Source: Dipetalonema caudispina
Lineage: Eukaryota; Nematoda; Chromadorea; Rhabditida; Onchocercidae
Length of the DNA stretch: 64,000 nt
Reading direction: 5' to 3'
Assembly (NCBI GenBank): GCA_013365325.1
Contig: JABVXV010000224.1
Location: forward strand, 1-64,000
Made by a program: the position numbers and the translations under genes. Within the stretch, counting starts at the first letter, position 1. Every line of letters begins with the position of its first letter. The notes below the pieces were generated by a model that made no database searches, had not been told where the DNA came from, and saw only the letters and a list, made by a program, of their open reading frames with translations. Positions 37,401 to 51,666 of this stretch are shown here, one piece after another.

Positions 37401-38716
37401 ATCTTGGTCACGGTACATTGACCACACTTATAGTATATCTTTTAAAAAAGACTAAGAAAAAAGTTATAGCGGCAAATTATCATTCTTTTTCCATATCCTT
37501 TATTAACTATCAATGTAACCATATAATGCAACAAAAAACGTATTGGCAATTTTTTAGCAAAAGTACGTGTTATTGCTATAAGTTAGGAATTAAGTATCTA
37601 CGATCTACTGAAATTATGTTAACAATGCCAAAAGCTTCAAATCCACTTTATGTTTAGTACTTATTGTTAAAAAGATTATAATCTGAAATATTTGTAAAAA
37701 TAAATTAAAGTGATTTAATGAAATTTGCAGAATTCAGATGGTCCAGGTTATTTGGCACAACATCGGTTATTTGATCAAATTCCGGAACTTTTGAATGATG
37801 TCACTGTTCCTGACTACTGTGCATTTGGGGAAGACGGAATTGACGATGTCGATATGAATATTTGGATCGGACCAGCGGGAACTGTGTCACCTTTACATTT
37901 CGATCCAAAAAGTAACATATTCTGTCAGGTAATTCGTTAATGCAGTTTGTGTTTAGTTTGTAATTTTCTATTTAGCTTGTTTATTTCTACGAATTACTAA
38001 TAGTTTTTATCCTTATCTCGAACGTAATTTTTCTTTTTTTTTGGTAAAGTTTTACGGGAAAGTAAAGGAAGCATGCAATTTGGATAAGTGGAATTAAAAA
38101 TTTAAGTATTTTAGGTAGTTGGTCGAAAATTTTTACGATTAGTACCTGCGGCTGAAAGTGAAAACGTCTACCCTCGAAAGGATGGAATTTTGACCAATAC
38201 TAGTCAGGTATGTCTTCGTAAGGATCATTTCCTTCATTAGAAACAGAACTACCGTATTGTTTTATTTAGATTCATACTTAACGTAAGATTATTAAAGAAT
38301 GTATACATCATTTGCTGCTTTCATGATGCGTACTGTTTTACAGAATAGCAGTTGGCCTTACATGTTGACTATAATATTAGGAATATTCTAAGTTGGTTTT
38401 AATCATGGAATTTTTTGTGGGAGAGAGCATTCTTGCAATAAACATAATTGTATGATTTTGTGTTTTTTTGAAATTTCTTATTCTGATTTTAGAAGTTAAA
38501 AAACATTCAGAAAATTTTTATATTCAATAAAGTGAGTTGCAGCTTGATGTACGATATCCGGATATGACGAAATTTCCACAATTTTCTGAAGCCCATGTCT
38601 ATGACTGTGTATTGTGCGCTGGAGAATGTTTATTTATACCAGCTGGATTTTGGCATTATGTCCTAGCACTTGATCCCAGTATATCTGTGTCTTACTGGTT
38701 CACTACCAAAATCTAA
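34410..38716 (+). CDS. jmjd-5: GNAT acetyltransferase-like domain fused to KDM8/JMJD5 JmjC oxygenase
   Basis: The C-terminal part is a 2-oxoglutarate/Fe(II) oxygenase of the KDM8/JMJD5 family (protein hydroxylase or reported histone demethylase and protease, nuclear). Ten exons (34410-34655, 34975-35154, 35446-35589, 35901-36173, 36364-36489, 36665-36825, 36986-37118, 37731-37928, 38115-38207, 38543-38716) sum to 1728 nt, giving 575 residues. Human KDM8 has 416. Residues 1-190 look like a GNAT fold: VAVHKNWRGRAIGRRI (acetyl-CoA loop), then TYSQPNTIKFYEQLGF. From about 235, WEKLNTG and ACDIGLIMG match the KDM8 helical region. The JmjC part has GYLAQH-LFDQIPEL, iron ligands His477-x-Asp479 (PLHFDP) and His556 (GFWHYV). 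Start: an in-frame TAG directly precedes ATG 34410. Exon 4 has no usable ATG before the conserved region, which supports one fused protein. The exon 3 donor (AAG|GTTGAT) is weak; reading through gives a stop after two codons. Confidence 0.9.
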
Positions 38717-38850
38717 ACTTTTGTAACAACAGTTTTTAATCATTTGTATAGAATTGCAATGTTATTTTGTCAAAAAGACGACCAAACAAGCAGTTGTACC
38801 TTCGCAGGAACTCTGTGCAACTGAATCATGATTTTATGATGAAAAAGAAG

Positions 38851-38856
38851 AATAAA
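38851..38856 (+). terminator. Polyadenylation signal AATAAA of the GNAT-KDM8 gene
   Basis: A canonical AATAAA lies 135 nt past the KDM8 stop codon in otherwise unremarkable sequence. Confidence 0.6.
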
Positions 38857-41800
38857 GTAAAGATAGCAGTTTATTTCAATTTCTTGTTTTTGAAAAGGAT
38901 TTCTAATAAAAGGTGAAGCTAATGAAACCTTCATTTCTAATGGCGTGTTAGAGATTCCAGGATGGGGACTATGATCAAATGAGTTCAATATTGAGGACTA
39001 TTTGATAAAACACAACGATACAAGGAATTTGGTTTACTTATACAGCTTCTGATGTCTTCAAAATGCCATTTTTGAGCTCATGGACATAAGGAAAAACTTC
39101 AATTTTATGAGACGCTTACTCAAATATCGTATAGGTTATTTTTAGAATCATTTGTAAAAGATAGTGAACTAGCGTTGGTTGGACTAGATGTAAAAAATTT
39201 AGTGTCCCTTAGGTCGATCTAGGTTTTATCAAAGTAATGCCTATTTTTGTGAGAATCAAAATTGCAATCTTTCATAATGCTATTTTTTTTCATAACTGGA
39301 TAATCCCAGCTTATAAATGATTACTAACAGGCAATTGAGAGAAAGATAGATTTTGTTAAGGTTTAAAGGAAATGAGAGATTATCCGAAGCTTATCGGCTG
39401 GTTGATCCGTGAAAAAAAGAAAACAGTTTGTGTGAAATCATGTTCACTAGTTCAATCGTTCATAAATTCGAAATGGCAAATTTTTGTTTAAATGAAAGAA
39501 ATAATAAGTTTACTTCTTGATTAATATCATAAAAATCAAGTAGTCATGACATTTGATTATTTGAATTCTCCTTTGAAACAATAATTTCTAATTGGTATTG
39601 CAGTAATTTTTTATCAAATTTTACCTTCTATTAAGTTTTACATCTTAGATATGATTATTCATTTGATAATTTGATGCGCTGAGAAGTAATGAAGCAGCTT
39701 GCATCTATAAGATACTTACATTCTGATAAAAAGTTAGCTATCTTTAATGTATACATTAAGCAGTTGTATGGATAGTATTTGTGGATGAACTATTCATGAA
39801 TAGTTTAATAAGCAATCAATAAAGGTATATTTCTCAAGAAAAGATGAAATTATGTTAAAAATTTTTGAATTTTTCCCACTTTGTAAATTACATCTCAGTT
39901 AACAAGAATTGCTGAACATTTACAATAATCGTTGAGATTTGTTTCACCCTGCTGTGAATTGTGAGAATGATCGATGAACGAACAACCTGTTTACCAGGTA
40001 TTTTTTGTTACTTATCATGATGCGTTAAATTTTTAAATGTTGAAATGAAATAAAGATGTCCTCGTTTATTTTTTTCATGCTGCCTTTACCTTTTTTTTTT
40101 TCCCGCTCTTTAATCCATATCCTTTCCCTCGTTTATCCTCTTTCTCTCTCATTCTCCCTCTCTCTCTCTAAAGGATTTATTTTTTTAAAGGATAAAGGGA
40201 ATTATTTTCTGCAACAAATGGATTATGTACAGAAAAGCTTCTTCTGCGAAAAAGAACTCTGACAGGTTGAAAATTCATTTTATCAAAAATAACTTTATCT
40301 CAGTGATCCAAAAATTTCAATTGGAATATTTGAGATAAATTTAGGTTATCATATTTAATGAACTTTAATTGAACTGTAGCAGTTTTTATTCTTCGAAATT
40401 TTTTTGTTTTTCGTTTTCTTTTTAAATTTCTTAAATTTTCATTTGTCAATCAAATTCATTTGTTTGTTGCTTTTTTCATTACTATTATCTGTCCATATAA
40501 TTTAGTCACCGAGAAGACAAAAAAAAAAAGGGAAAATCAAGCCACCGTAAATACCTCATTTATCAGTAAAACTCTGAACTGTAAACTGATATTTGATAAT
40601 TTAGAATTCAATTGGTATCTTGCAGGTCTGAAAAGTGTTTTGCTATGCGTACAGCAACGGATAAGATAAACAACAAAATGACAAGTTATTAACATTATGA
40701 ATCTATGCTATTCAATTAAGCTGATCATTTTAATATCCGAAAGATCAGGATCTAACGAAAGGTCATTTATAAAAGTGGTGTATAGTTAATGGGAATTCTC
40801 CCTTTCACATGCATGAAAAAGAGTACAATTACAAAAGTTGAAACATGCAGTCGGTTAGATCAAAGTATCTTTCATCCTCTGTTACTGTTGTAATCTTTGT
40901 AATAAAATTTTTGTGTGAGAAAAGATCAACCAATATTTGTTTATATGTCTACTTTTCCATTTTATTTTCCATGTTAATTGCAAACATTTTACGTGTTTGT
41001 CTATTTTTTACGTCACTTTACGTGTTTTATACCTTTCTATTTTTTGTAATCAAATTTATTCAATAAAACTTCCTTTGCCATTCTTCGATATTTGCCGAAA
41101 GAGGAAATTCACAGCACGACATGGACAAACATTTTATCCCTTGCAGGTAATGGATATACTAACGAAAAACTACAAATTATGGGAATTCTTATTTGTTACG
41201 TGAATCTTTAGTTTATATGCAAATTTTTAATAGTGTATTTAAATCTAACAAGGATAAATTTATATCTTATTGAAATTTTTTCAAAATATCCCCCGTTTAT
41301 CTTTCTCTATGTTGGAAAATTTTCCTCTTAGCTATCTCTACAAATATCCTAAATATTCCACAAGATTTGATGCATTATCCATCAAGTTAATCTCTTAATA
41401 CTTCATACCAGAAGATCGATTATAATATTGCGTAACAGTAGAATTAATATAAGCAGGTATCAATTGATATGCTCGAAAATGAATTAATGAATGAATCTTT
41501 CTTTCATTTCAAATATTCAATCATATTCCGATTTATATGCCATTGAAATTAATGATGAGAGTAAACAATAACAAAAGGAAAAAGATACCATAATGATAAT
41601 AATAATTCATAGATATAAATGAAATTAAACATTCCACTGATAACAATACTTTTTCTACTATCCTCTCTTTCATTTTGCGGTTTTCTTCTTCTTTCTTTTT
41701 TTTTTTTTTTTTTTTTTTTTTTGGTGAAAATTAATTTCCACGAAATAACTGGAATAATTTTTTTATTTCTTCATCATTCTTTCTTTTTCTGCTGCAATTG

Positions 41801-44800
41801 TATTATCGCATTGGTATAGTAAAAGCATCACTTTTCTACCACATGGAATGACCTCAGCAAATGTTTTCAACTGTTTTTTTTTTTTTTTTTTTTTCCACAA
41901 AATCGATTGGATGATAGAATAATGGATTGGTTCGTTTGGTTAGTATCAAATCAATGTCGGCTCCGTGTGATCGTTTGTTTTTTGAAAACTATTCGAGAAG
42001 GCCTAACAATTTTTGCATAATTTATTTCCAGTTTGTCCTCCAATCGTTCCTTCGTTTTATTTTTTTTTTCCTTTTCTACAAAACAAATTGAAAATGTACT
42101 CATCTTAAATTTCTAAGTTTTTAAGCTATCAAAAATAACGATATTTCAAATTGCATAAACAGTTTGAAAAACCTTATCTTTTTTTTTTTTTTTTTTTGAA
42201 TTTTACTGGTATATCTTTCCCAATTTATAATATACCTAATAGTACCTTAGAAAATCCTGAAGCTTCCGATAAAATAAAATCCCTTTAACATCATAAACTT
42301 TCTAAATAACTAATTATGCAGCAATTGAAGATATTTCAACATATTCCACCGAAAGGATTTATTCATTTCAACTATCAAGCATTCCATTTGTTCTAACGGA
42401 TGAGTTATTAGATATAAAAGAATTGATTAGTTAGTTTTAAGCTAACTGATTTACATTTAAAATTAATATCTTAAAATTGTAAATAATATTTCAAATTAAA
42501 GACAGAAAATAGTCCCTCACGATCGAAACATTACTATGAATAGTCGATTTGGTTAAGTGCTCGTTGAGGTAAACTAAGAATAGTTGGCGGTTGTCATCGG
42601 GCAATTAGGTTTGGCCTTGAGGTATTCTCCATTTCTTGCTACTTTTACTCCATGGACTGGTCGAAAATCCGAGTGTCATCGGTAACAATCTCCTTCCGCC
42701 ATCATCATCATCACAACCACCAAGCCTATTATCCGATAGTTTGGGTCATCGTACTACAGTGCACCATCGATAAAATGACTCTTCAATTTTAAACTATGTA
42801 ATCGTTCAAAGCGCTGTAAAATAATTGTCGCTATTATCAGCTGTTATTATTATCATTATCATCATGATCATATTGCTTAACTGTAACAGTGTTAGCAAAT
42901 TTCAAAACAAGCTTAAAATCATGCGTTCATAGGTAATAACTATTAGCCATGTAATAGAATTCATGAAGAATCATAAAGTTTAATGTATAATTAATATGAG
43001 GAGTATTGTTTCGTTGTAGCTTTCAATTTCAGTCGCTGTGAACGGAAATTTTCTCTTCAATCCAACTAAAATTACATAAAAGATAACTTTATTTTTTGAT
43101 CACTAATAAATGTTAAATCTTAGCAATCTTATTGTTCTCTTTTACTCCTTTTATTGCAATAGATTTTATTAAAATTTGAATTCCATCATCTTATCATAAT
43201 TGACAGACAGAAAGTTTAGATATTTCCCTCATATCTGGCTAAAATGCTAATCTTTCATTTTTAATCTTGGCCATTACTTGGATTTCTTTTTAAAATTTAT
43301 TGTCTACCTAAGTAATTCTTATGATTGAAAGCTTTTTTTTTTTTTTTAAGATGGTTTACTCATGATTATTGTTTAATATATAAATTTGATAACATTGTTG
43401 AGAAATGAGGTTGCATTAAGTGCTCAGAAAATGAAAGTTGAAATTTAAGAAATTTCAATAGATTTATTTCTTAATTTAAAAAATTTGTAATCATAATAGT
43501 GGCAAGATTTAGAGAATTAGTAATTGGTAAATCAGTACAATGGGTAAACCCATATGTGCAACATTGAAGGCAAATTAAATTATATCCAAGCACGAAAAAC
43601 TAATTTACAAACCATTCGTAAAATAAACTAAATCATAAGCTTATCTATCCCCTTTTACTGCACAATGCTCTTCATCAAAAGCTTGTCTTTAAATTGGAAA
43701 CAAAATTTAAGTTTATTTACTCAAACAGTAAACGAAAAGATTTCAAAATATTCGAAAACGTTGTGAAACGTATTGATGCGTAGTTAATTTGGAGTAAATG
43801 AAAATCTATCATGAAATTATCATTTTGTTTGATTTTGTAGAAAAATTTTATTTCGATTGGAAACCATTTGAGAAATTTCCAAATGCTCTTGGATTCATAA
43901 AACTACCGCATCAAAGCAATTTTTTCAATATTGCATGAAATATCAGAAATCAATGAGTTTTATTCATTAACTGATTTACGTTAATCATTCATTCACGTGT
44001 TAATAAATATACGTAAGTCATACGTGTGAGTGGACGCTTAAAGCAGCAATTTAATAATTTCCAATCTTTTTAGCATCAGATTCTCCATTATGTTGCATTG
44101 AATTGATACTAGCCTAATTTCAAAAAAATTTCATTTTGTTTTGAATTTTTCGGAAAATTCTTCCAATGTATTAAAATCGACCAAAACAAAATGTGAAGAA
44201 ATATGTGCTATGGCTATAAATTGTGAACTTCTTTGATTCATTCAGCTTATTTCAGTGAAATATTTCTTACTTTGATGATACGACATTGACGTGTGGTTCA
44301 AAAATCTCAAATTGTAATCAAATTCAAAAAAAAAAAAAAGGAAAGGAAAACACGAAATCACAACATGACTGATAATTATTGGAAAGTTAAATTTTTGGAA
44401 AATTTAAAGAATTTTTTGGGAAGTTAAATAAGCAAAATAGTTTATATTGGAAATCAATGTATTTTAATGCAAATTTCACTTCAAACTTTTTAAAAGCAAT
44501 ATGAAACAAATGAAACTAAAGCAGCTATTGGTCAAGTTTTTTAATGTCCATCACATTAGAGAAACTATTATTAATTTTGCACTCCAAAAATGCATAATTT
44601 ATTCATCAATCAATGCGGAAGAATTGCATCTGAAGTGGATTAGAAGAGTTAGATGACCTCCTTGAACTGCAGATCATCCAACAATCATCCTTCATTCCTC
44701 TCATCGTGTCCCTATTTTCAAATGATTGATTACTTCTACAACCAAAACGAGTACCGTAATTTTTCTTTAAAATATTTTTAATTTCTGGCAAAAATTATAA

Positions 44801-44817
44801 ATAATGGAAGAGCAATT

Positions 44818-44844
44818 ATGCTATTATTATTATTATTATTATTA
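44818..44844. repeat. (TTA)n microsatellite
   Basis: About eight to nine TTA/ATT triplets in the gene desert. Confidence 0.85.
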
Positions 44845-47800
44845 CTATATGCATACGTTTCCCTATATTTTATCAGTACTTTATTATCATATCATCAATA
44901 ATTATGGGTTAGTTGCACTATTTACTTTTACACTTAATTAATACTTTGCATTATACTTTATTATTTCCCTACAGATCACAATCAGTATTTTATTACAAAA
45001 AGATTTTAAACATTCAGTAATTTTGAAATAATTTCGCCAACTATATCAATGCTGTCATGAAGCAGTTATTGTCGAATTCAAATAATTCAGAATTTTGCAT
45101 TGCTATCGATTTTTGTGACATCGAAATTTCTATAACTAAATATCGAAATAATTCTTTTAATAACTCAAGCCTAAAATTGTTGATTCTTTAGTGGAGAGTA
45201 TGCGGAATATCTTTGATTCCCGAAAATTTTGTAGCATTCAACAGAACTGCCGATACTGATATAAGCAACAACATCCGGTTCAGTGATGCAATCCAGGTGC
45301 TCATTTGCATAACACACTATATTATATGAACAACCTATCGAATGATTTTAACATCACATCCTTTTCAGCATCTTCTTGGCATTTTTGTCAACCATTTTGC
45401 ATGTTCCGTTAGATAATATTGCAGTTTTTACTAAATGAGTTACGCTTTCAACAAAGTCGGCATAAGCGTCTATGACATGTCTTTCTTTCTTTTTTTTTTC
45501 TGTGCTCAAATAAGGAAGATATCAGTGATCAAAATTTGATGCAGAAATATGAACTAAAAATGTAAAATAATATTTGAATTGTAATTTAATTCTTTCCTCA
45601 AACAAACATTTGTCGCATAAATCAGAATGAATCGATTAATTAATCAGCTATAATTCATTCCCTATTTCAGTGTTATGCTTTGATTTATGCCGTAAATTCC
45701 AGACCAGAAGTTATCCTATCCCTATTGACTGAAACTGTGGCAATTAGCAAACTTGGCGGGATGTTAGAAATTCCGGAAAAAATATAATCAACATGAAATG
45801 AACGGATCTCTTTGATGCAAAATGCAAAAAGAGGAAGGAAGAACGAATGACGGGAACAGAGGATACTGCTATAGCACCTCATTAGCTAATGATTACAAAG
45901 GGATAAGAATGTTGAAAAAGATCCGCGATAGAAGAGGGAAAAGAAAGAACAACAGCAATTGGTATTGTCGCTTACCTTTTGAAAAGTTAGATCAACTGCT
46001 ATTAGCGCTAATTACATGAATTTGTTATTTTTGATCAAATATAAACAATACTAATTAGAGTGAGTTAGTCGGTTCAGAATTTAATTATAGGAATAAAACA
46101 TTTAAGATATCATCAATGATAAAGAGACACTTTAACATCTTAATTTTAACCTGGAAATGGATTTTGTATTATCTGAAAAATATGAAAGTTTGAAATTCTT
46201 AAAATTTCGCACTTTTTCTTTTTTTGTTTTGAATTCCAAATATGAGGAAATGAATTCATTAAGGAAGTGAAGATCAATGGCTACTAATTTCAGTTGATCA
46301 ACTATTGTTTATCAAGAAGTACAGGATGATAATGTTCGATATGTATTATCTGAATAGCATTTCCATTACCATTCAACTATTAAGAGGAAGCAATGATCGT
46401 TTCAAAGTTATTTAATTGCTACATATAATTATAAATTATAATATCTTTCCCTTTTCTTTCAATATTTGCTTTCAATTGGTTATCATTTGTATAAGTTTTT
46501 CACATGGATAAAAGCTTTTTAAAATGATGGAAAATAATTATTGTTTTGAGAAATAAGTACAAAGTAATGTATATGTCATGAAATGAGTTTAGATAGATGA
46601 ATGAATGGTAAAACCAATCCTTCTCCATCATAGCAACGGCTTTTTCCTTTAGCATTTAATATAAGCAAATCATTTTTCACATATCATCATAGCGATTAAT
46701 TACTACGATATACATAATGGTTAATAAATTTAAGTAAAATGTTACATCAAAATTCAATAAAAAAAAAAAAAAAAAAAAAGTAAAATAATTGGAATAATAC
46801 ATTAAGTAGCTATTAACATGTACTACAAATTGTTACTGTAGATGATAAAAGTAGTACTTGAGATTGTCTATAAATTATTAGAAAAAGAAAAAAAAAACAA
46901 AAGAAAATTTTTTGTTTTCAATTATCTTCAAGGAAAAAAAAAAAAAAAAACGAAAAATCTTTTCATTGTATATTGTATAAATTTGAAAATATTAAAATTA
47001 AACTTAATAATTTCAATTTGATAAAATCTTTATTATGCTAATCCCCTTAATATTAATTCCTTCTTTCTTCTTACAATCATGGAAAAGTGGAAAGAAAAGG
47101 ACAGCAGCAATTGCATCTGAAATGATGTGCCCATCGAGCCGTATTTCCACCTTTTCAAAGTCTTCCTGTTATGATTATTTATTACTCTATCAATTGTGCT
47201 TTTAATAGAATTCAATGATGCTTAAAATGTCTTAAAAACTGAATAGACTACTATATCAACTACTGTTTACATCACTCCCACTTCTCACAACATTATATTA
47301 TCCAATCGAAAAATGTAAGCATTAGATTATGAAACAACAAAAATGATTATGGTTGAAAAAAATTTTTCATCAAAATGGGATATATCATCAATTTTTTTTT
47401 TATCACATCAATATTTAGGATTTAAAAAATTATCAAAATTAAAAAAAAAAAAAAATCATTTGAAATTTTGATGCTATCATCTATCTTATACAAGTACTAC
47501 CACTTATATTTGTGACTAATTTTTAACTCCTATCAGAATTTTTTTTTTTTGTTCAAATTTCAATTTTCTTAAAATGAATTAATGATTTTGGAATGATTAC
47601 AGTTACAAATCACAAATAAATCATTTTAAAATTGCTATTTTGTCGTTTGCTATTCGAACAATACATACTAATGTAATTAAAAGATCGGGATGGAAATGAA
47701 GAAGGAACAGATGGGCCTTTGAGGATATGAAAAGCTTCTGTGACATATATTTGTCGGCTTGACAACTACAACTATGCATAGTTCTCTTCTACTTCAATCA

Positions 47801-49150
47801 GTAACGGATTATCGACTACATCTTTATAATATACTTACATTCATTCACTTACAAATATTAATAAAGCTATTACAATTCATAGAAAAGGGATGATATTTCT
47901 ACTTAATACTTTTCATAGATTCTCATTTCGTGTACAATTTATGTTCTGATTAACTTTAGCAAATTCATGTAATTATCTTTAGAATTTTAATTTTATAAAT
48001 GAAAATAGAATATTTGAATTAATATTGTAATTTTTTTGCCAATTTTTCCAATCATTCATAAAAGTATTTGATTAAATTTTGAAATATATACAATTGTTGC
48101 AAAAAAAAAAGCCAATCGTAAATGAATGAAAACGACGAAAATCGTTGAATTTTCTCTGCTTTTTTTTTTCTCACCACAATAATTGTATTTGAAGAAGGAA
48201 TAGTTTTCTTTTCTTTTTTTTTTTTCTTTCTTAAAAATGGCAAAATGAAAATGAGAAAGGTTGATTTCACGATATCATCACTTGCAATAGAAACCTAAAA
48301 TTAGCTATATATAGATTAATATACAGTAATTCTGTTTCCTGTTATATAATGAGCAAATATTTATTTCAAATAAAATTTAATTGAAGTAATGTTTCCGTGC
48401 ACAATTTTATTTATTAGATAGGAAACGATAATTTTGCGCTAACATAAGAATAAATAACCAAATTTGAAATTGAAACCTCAAACATGATCAAAAAAGTGAC
48501 AGATAAATATGAAATTAAAAATACTCGTTTAGCTTATTTTTTCCCTCGATATTTTGATATTCTAATTTTATGGTTTAATTCTTTATGCTAGTTAAATTAA
48601 TCATCATTCATTAAGTATAGATTTCCACTTTTTTTTGTTCTTTAAATAAAATCAGTAGTATTTTTTTTTTTTTTTTTTAAATATATCTGATACCACTATA
48701 ATCAATTAAATGACAATTTTCAATTGTTACCACTAATAAATACATTTTTATGCCTAGACGATTTAACAACGGTAATAACAATCGAATAATGATTTTGGAA
48801 AATTTTTGTTTACACAGGAAAAATGAGAAATGGCAGAAAATAAATGATACTACAAATTGTCTGTTGTAGAGGGCGTGTATGTATCAGCTTGTTATTTTTA
48901 TGTCTTCTACTACAAATCATCATCGGGTCGATAGCAATCTGATGTATAATATGTAACAACTTGACAGCTTTTTATTGTTAAATTTAAATCATGCGTTGTT
49001 TCATCATTCAATCTATCTATCTATCTATCCATTCTCATTCCTTTTGCAATGAATTGTATTATCTATTCATATTTCATTCATCTTTTTTCTTTCTTCTTTC
49101 TTCTTTTTTTTTTCTTTCAATATTATTCCTTTCCGTTTTCATCTCAATCG

Positions 49151-49236
49151 ATTTCATTTCATTCCACTCCTCTCCATTCATTTCATTTCATTTCATTTCA
49201 TTTCATTCATTCATTCAATTCATTCAATTCCATTCA
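49151..49236. repeat. (TTCAT)n pentanucleotide array
   Basis: Repeated CATTT/TTCAT units, passing into TTCAT-TCAT and CAATT variants. The same motif family recurs immediately upstream of the SoxB1 gene. Confidence 0.85.
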
Positions 49237-49482
49237 TCATAATTCAAATACATTTTCTTTCTCCTTTTCCCCTCTTTTGCTTGATGAATGAATACATACA
49301 GCCACAATGAATGCTTTTCAATCTCGGGTGCCCCACCCTATACTATTATTATCATTATTACCCCACATTGTCAACACCGTTTGCTGCAATGCTGTCCTGT
49401 TTTGTCACCATACATATGTTTGTCACTTCATCGATATGCCTGTTCACTTATGTTCCATAAATAATATCAACCGATTGATCAT

Positions 49483-49549
49483 GTTGTTGTTGTTGTTGTT
49501 GTTGTTATTATTATTATTATTATTATTATAATTATTGTTATTATTGTTG
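49483..49549. repeat. (TTG)n-(TTA)n compound microsatellite
   Basis: Eight or so TTG triplets change to TTA triplets with a few interruptions. The poly-Leu reading frame across it is repeat translation, not a gene. Confidence 0.9.
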
Positions 49550-50705
49550 CCAGCTAAAAAAAAATTCCGCTTTTTTTTTTTCAACTATTTAACTTTTCAT
49601 AAAAATTCTCAGAATTTTGTTTTGAATCAAGTTAAAATTATAAATTTCAATCATATATTTCTAATTTTGCATGAATAAATTACAAAAGGAATGAAAGTAT
49701 TCAGTAGACGTAAACTCTTAAGTAATGCATTTATCATATATTATTATTATAGCAATAATTTTATTTGTTGAATTTAGCCAATTTTATTTGTCTTATTTAT
49801 TCAACAATCAAAAGTTTAATTATTGACGAAACATTTTTTAATAATTTTTAATTTATTTGTCAAGCCAAGAAGATTTATTTCAGTCGGCCTTGTTTATATA
49901 TTCTAATGATTCCGTAAAATTTATGCCATTCACTTTATTGTAACCATTTGCGGCAAATTGAAGTTGTACCTTTGTTGATAATTAGTCTAACGGAATGAAA
50001 TTTTACATCATAACAGTTAATGAGTTGTTAGCCAATTTATAAAAACAAATTACTAATCGGCTCCGCTTTTTTTTTTTTTTTTTTTTGCGACCAATTCTTG
50101 TTCTATCATTTTGCAAATTCCTGTTCCATTTAATTTCCTACAATTTTCTCTTTCTCTTTAATTACTAAATTGAATCTAAGCTTATACCTCTTACTCTCTT
50201 CTAAATTAATTAAATTAATTTATAGTTACTACTCTCTATTACCGAGAAATTTCAGAAGACTAAATTTATACGTTTCATTCTATCATTGGCTTTTAATGCA
50301 ATTTGTCATTTCAAATATTCAATTTATACTATTATTCGAAGAATTTGTTAAATGGATGAATGAGTTTAAAGCTCAGAAATAGGTACCGTAGTAGTGTCGA
50401 AAGAAAATACATAACGGAAGTTTTCCAAAAAAGAAACCGAACGAAGCGATAAAATCTAATCTATTGAAAAACAATGGATTGTGTATATATGTATATGTAA
50501 AAGTTTTTAACTTTGATTTGTTTAGCACTAACATATGAAAATATCAAATTTAAAATATCCTATAACAATGTTACTCTTTCTATCCGGCATTCCTGATCCT
50601 GTTCATTCTTTTTTTTACCCATTAAACAAAAAAAAATCGATTTTTTGACTACTTTTCAAGAAGTTTGAAAAAGGCTTTTTCTACTTTCATCGAGCTACCT
50701 TATAA

Positions 50706-50772
50706 CTCTCTCTCTCTCTCTCTCTTATTTCTCTTTGATATAAAGGAATGGAGAGAGAGAGAGAGAGAGAGA
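50706..50772. repeat. (CT)10 ... (GA)11 inverted dinucleotide repeat
   Basis: Ten CT units at 50706-50725 are followed, after a 24-bp spacer, by about eleven GA units ending at 50772. The arms are complementary and could form a 20-bp stem. Confidence 0.9.
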
Positions 50773-51666
50773 CAAACAATCAAATAGACATATACGCACA
50801 CATTCACCCAAATAAATCTTCATCTTTTTACCGTAATCCATGGCCATCATTCAACAACAACAACAGAATGAAAAAAAAAAAAAAATTACTGATGAATGTA
50901 GACCATAAATTCTCGAAAATCTATAAATTTTAGATTTATTACCACATTTTATGATAAAAGATGAAGAGAGAAGAGAAAAAGAGAGAAGAGAGATAGAGAG
51001 ATAGGGAGAATATGATATTGTTGTTGATCGTTTACGGTTTTTAAGATAATTAAAGGATATTTTCTAAAAAATAATATGTCTGAGAAATTTCAATCAAATG
51101 CAATCGAGCAAATGATGGCATTTTTTCTTTCTTTTTTTTTTTTTTTTTTTTTTTTTTTTGAGAGAGAAATTAAAGAGAACTTACCTCAAAATTATTCACA
51201 AAAATCCTACAGTCAACTATTTTTCTTTAGTAAAGTATGTCTATCATCCTTAAATTTAATGTTTTACAATTTGGCAACATTTTGCTAAATATCAGTCATA
51301 AGTTGTATTCCCGGTATTTGTACTATCTATAAGTAAATCATTTATCAAACCCTAATCAACCATACCATTGTAAATTATTTCTCATGACAAATTGTCGTTG
51401 AAATTACAGCCGATAATTTGAAGTAGCCGAATACCTTCTGCTCCCAAATAACTCAAATTACTTGGTTGTACCCTTATGGCAAATATTTTACATTCGCATG
51501 TTTGTATGCATGCACGCTATTTGCAGGGATTAGACATGAATGATTGCATGACATCAAAGAATGATGGAATTATTGGGTGAGCATTGCTGCTTATTGGAAG
51601 TGGTAATTTACCACTGTGTGCTGTGTAGAATCGGCTTCCCGTAGCGTTAATTGATGTCTAACTTCG

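Noticed and set aside
48991..49531. Three Phe/Ser/His/Leu-rich plus-strand open frames
   Set aside because: They follow T-rich, TTCAT and TTG/TTA repeats; no domain and no splice context.
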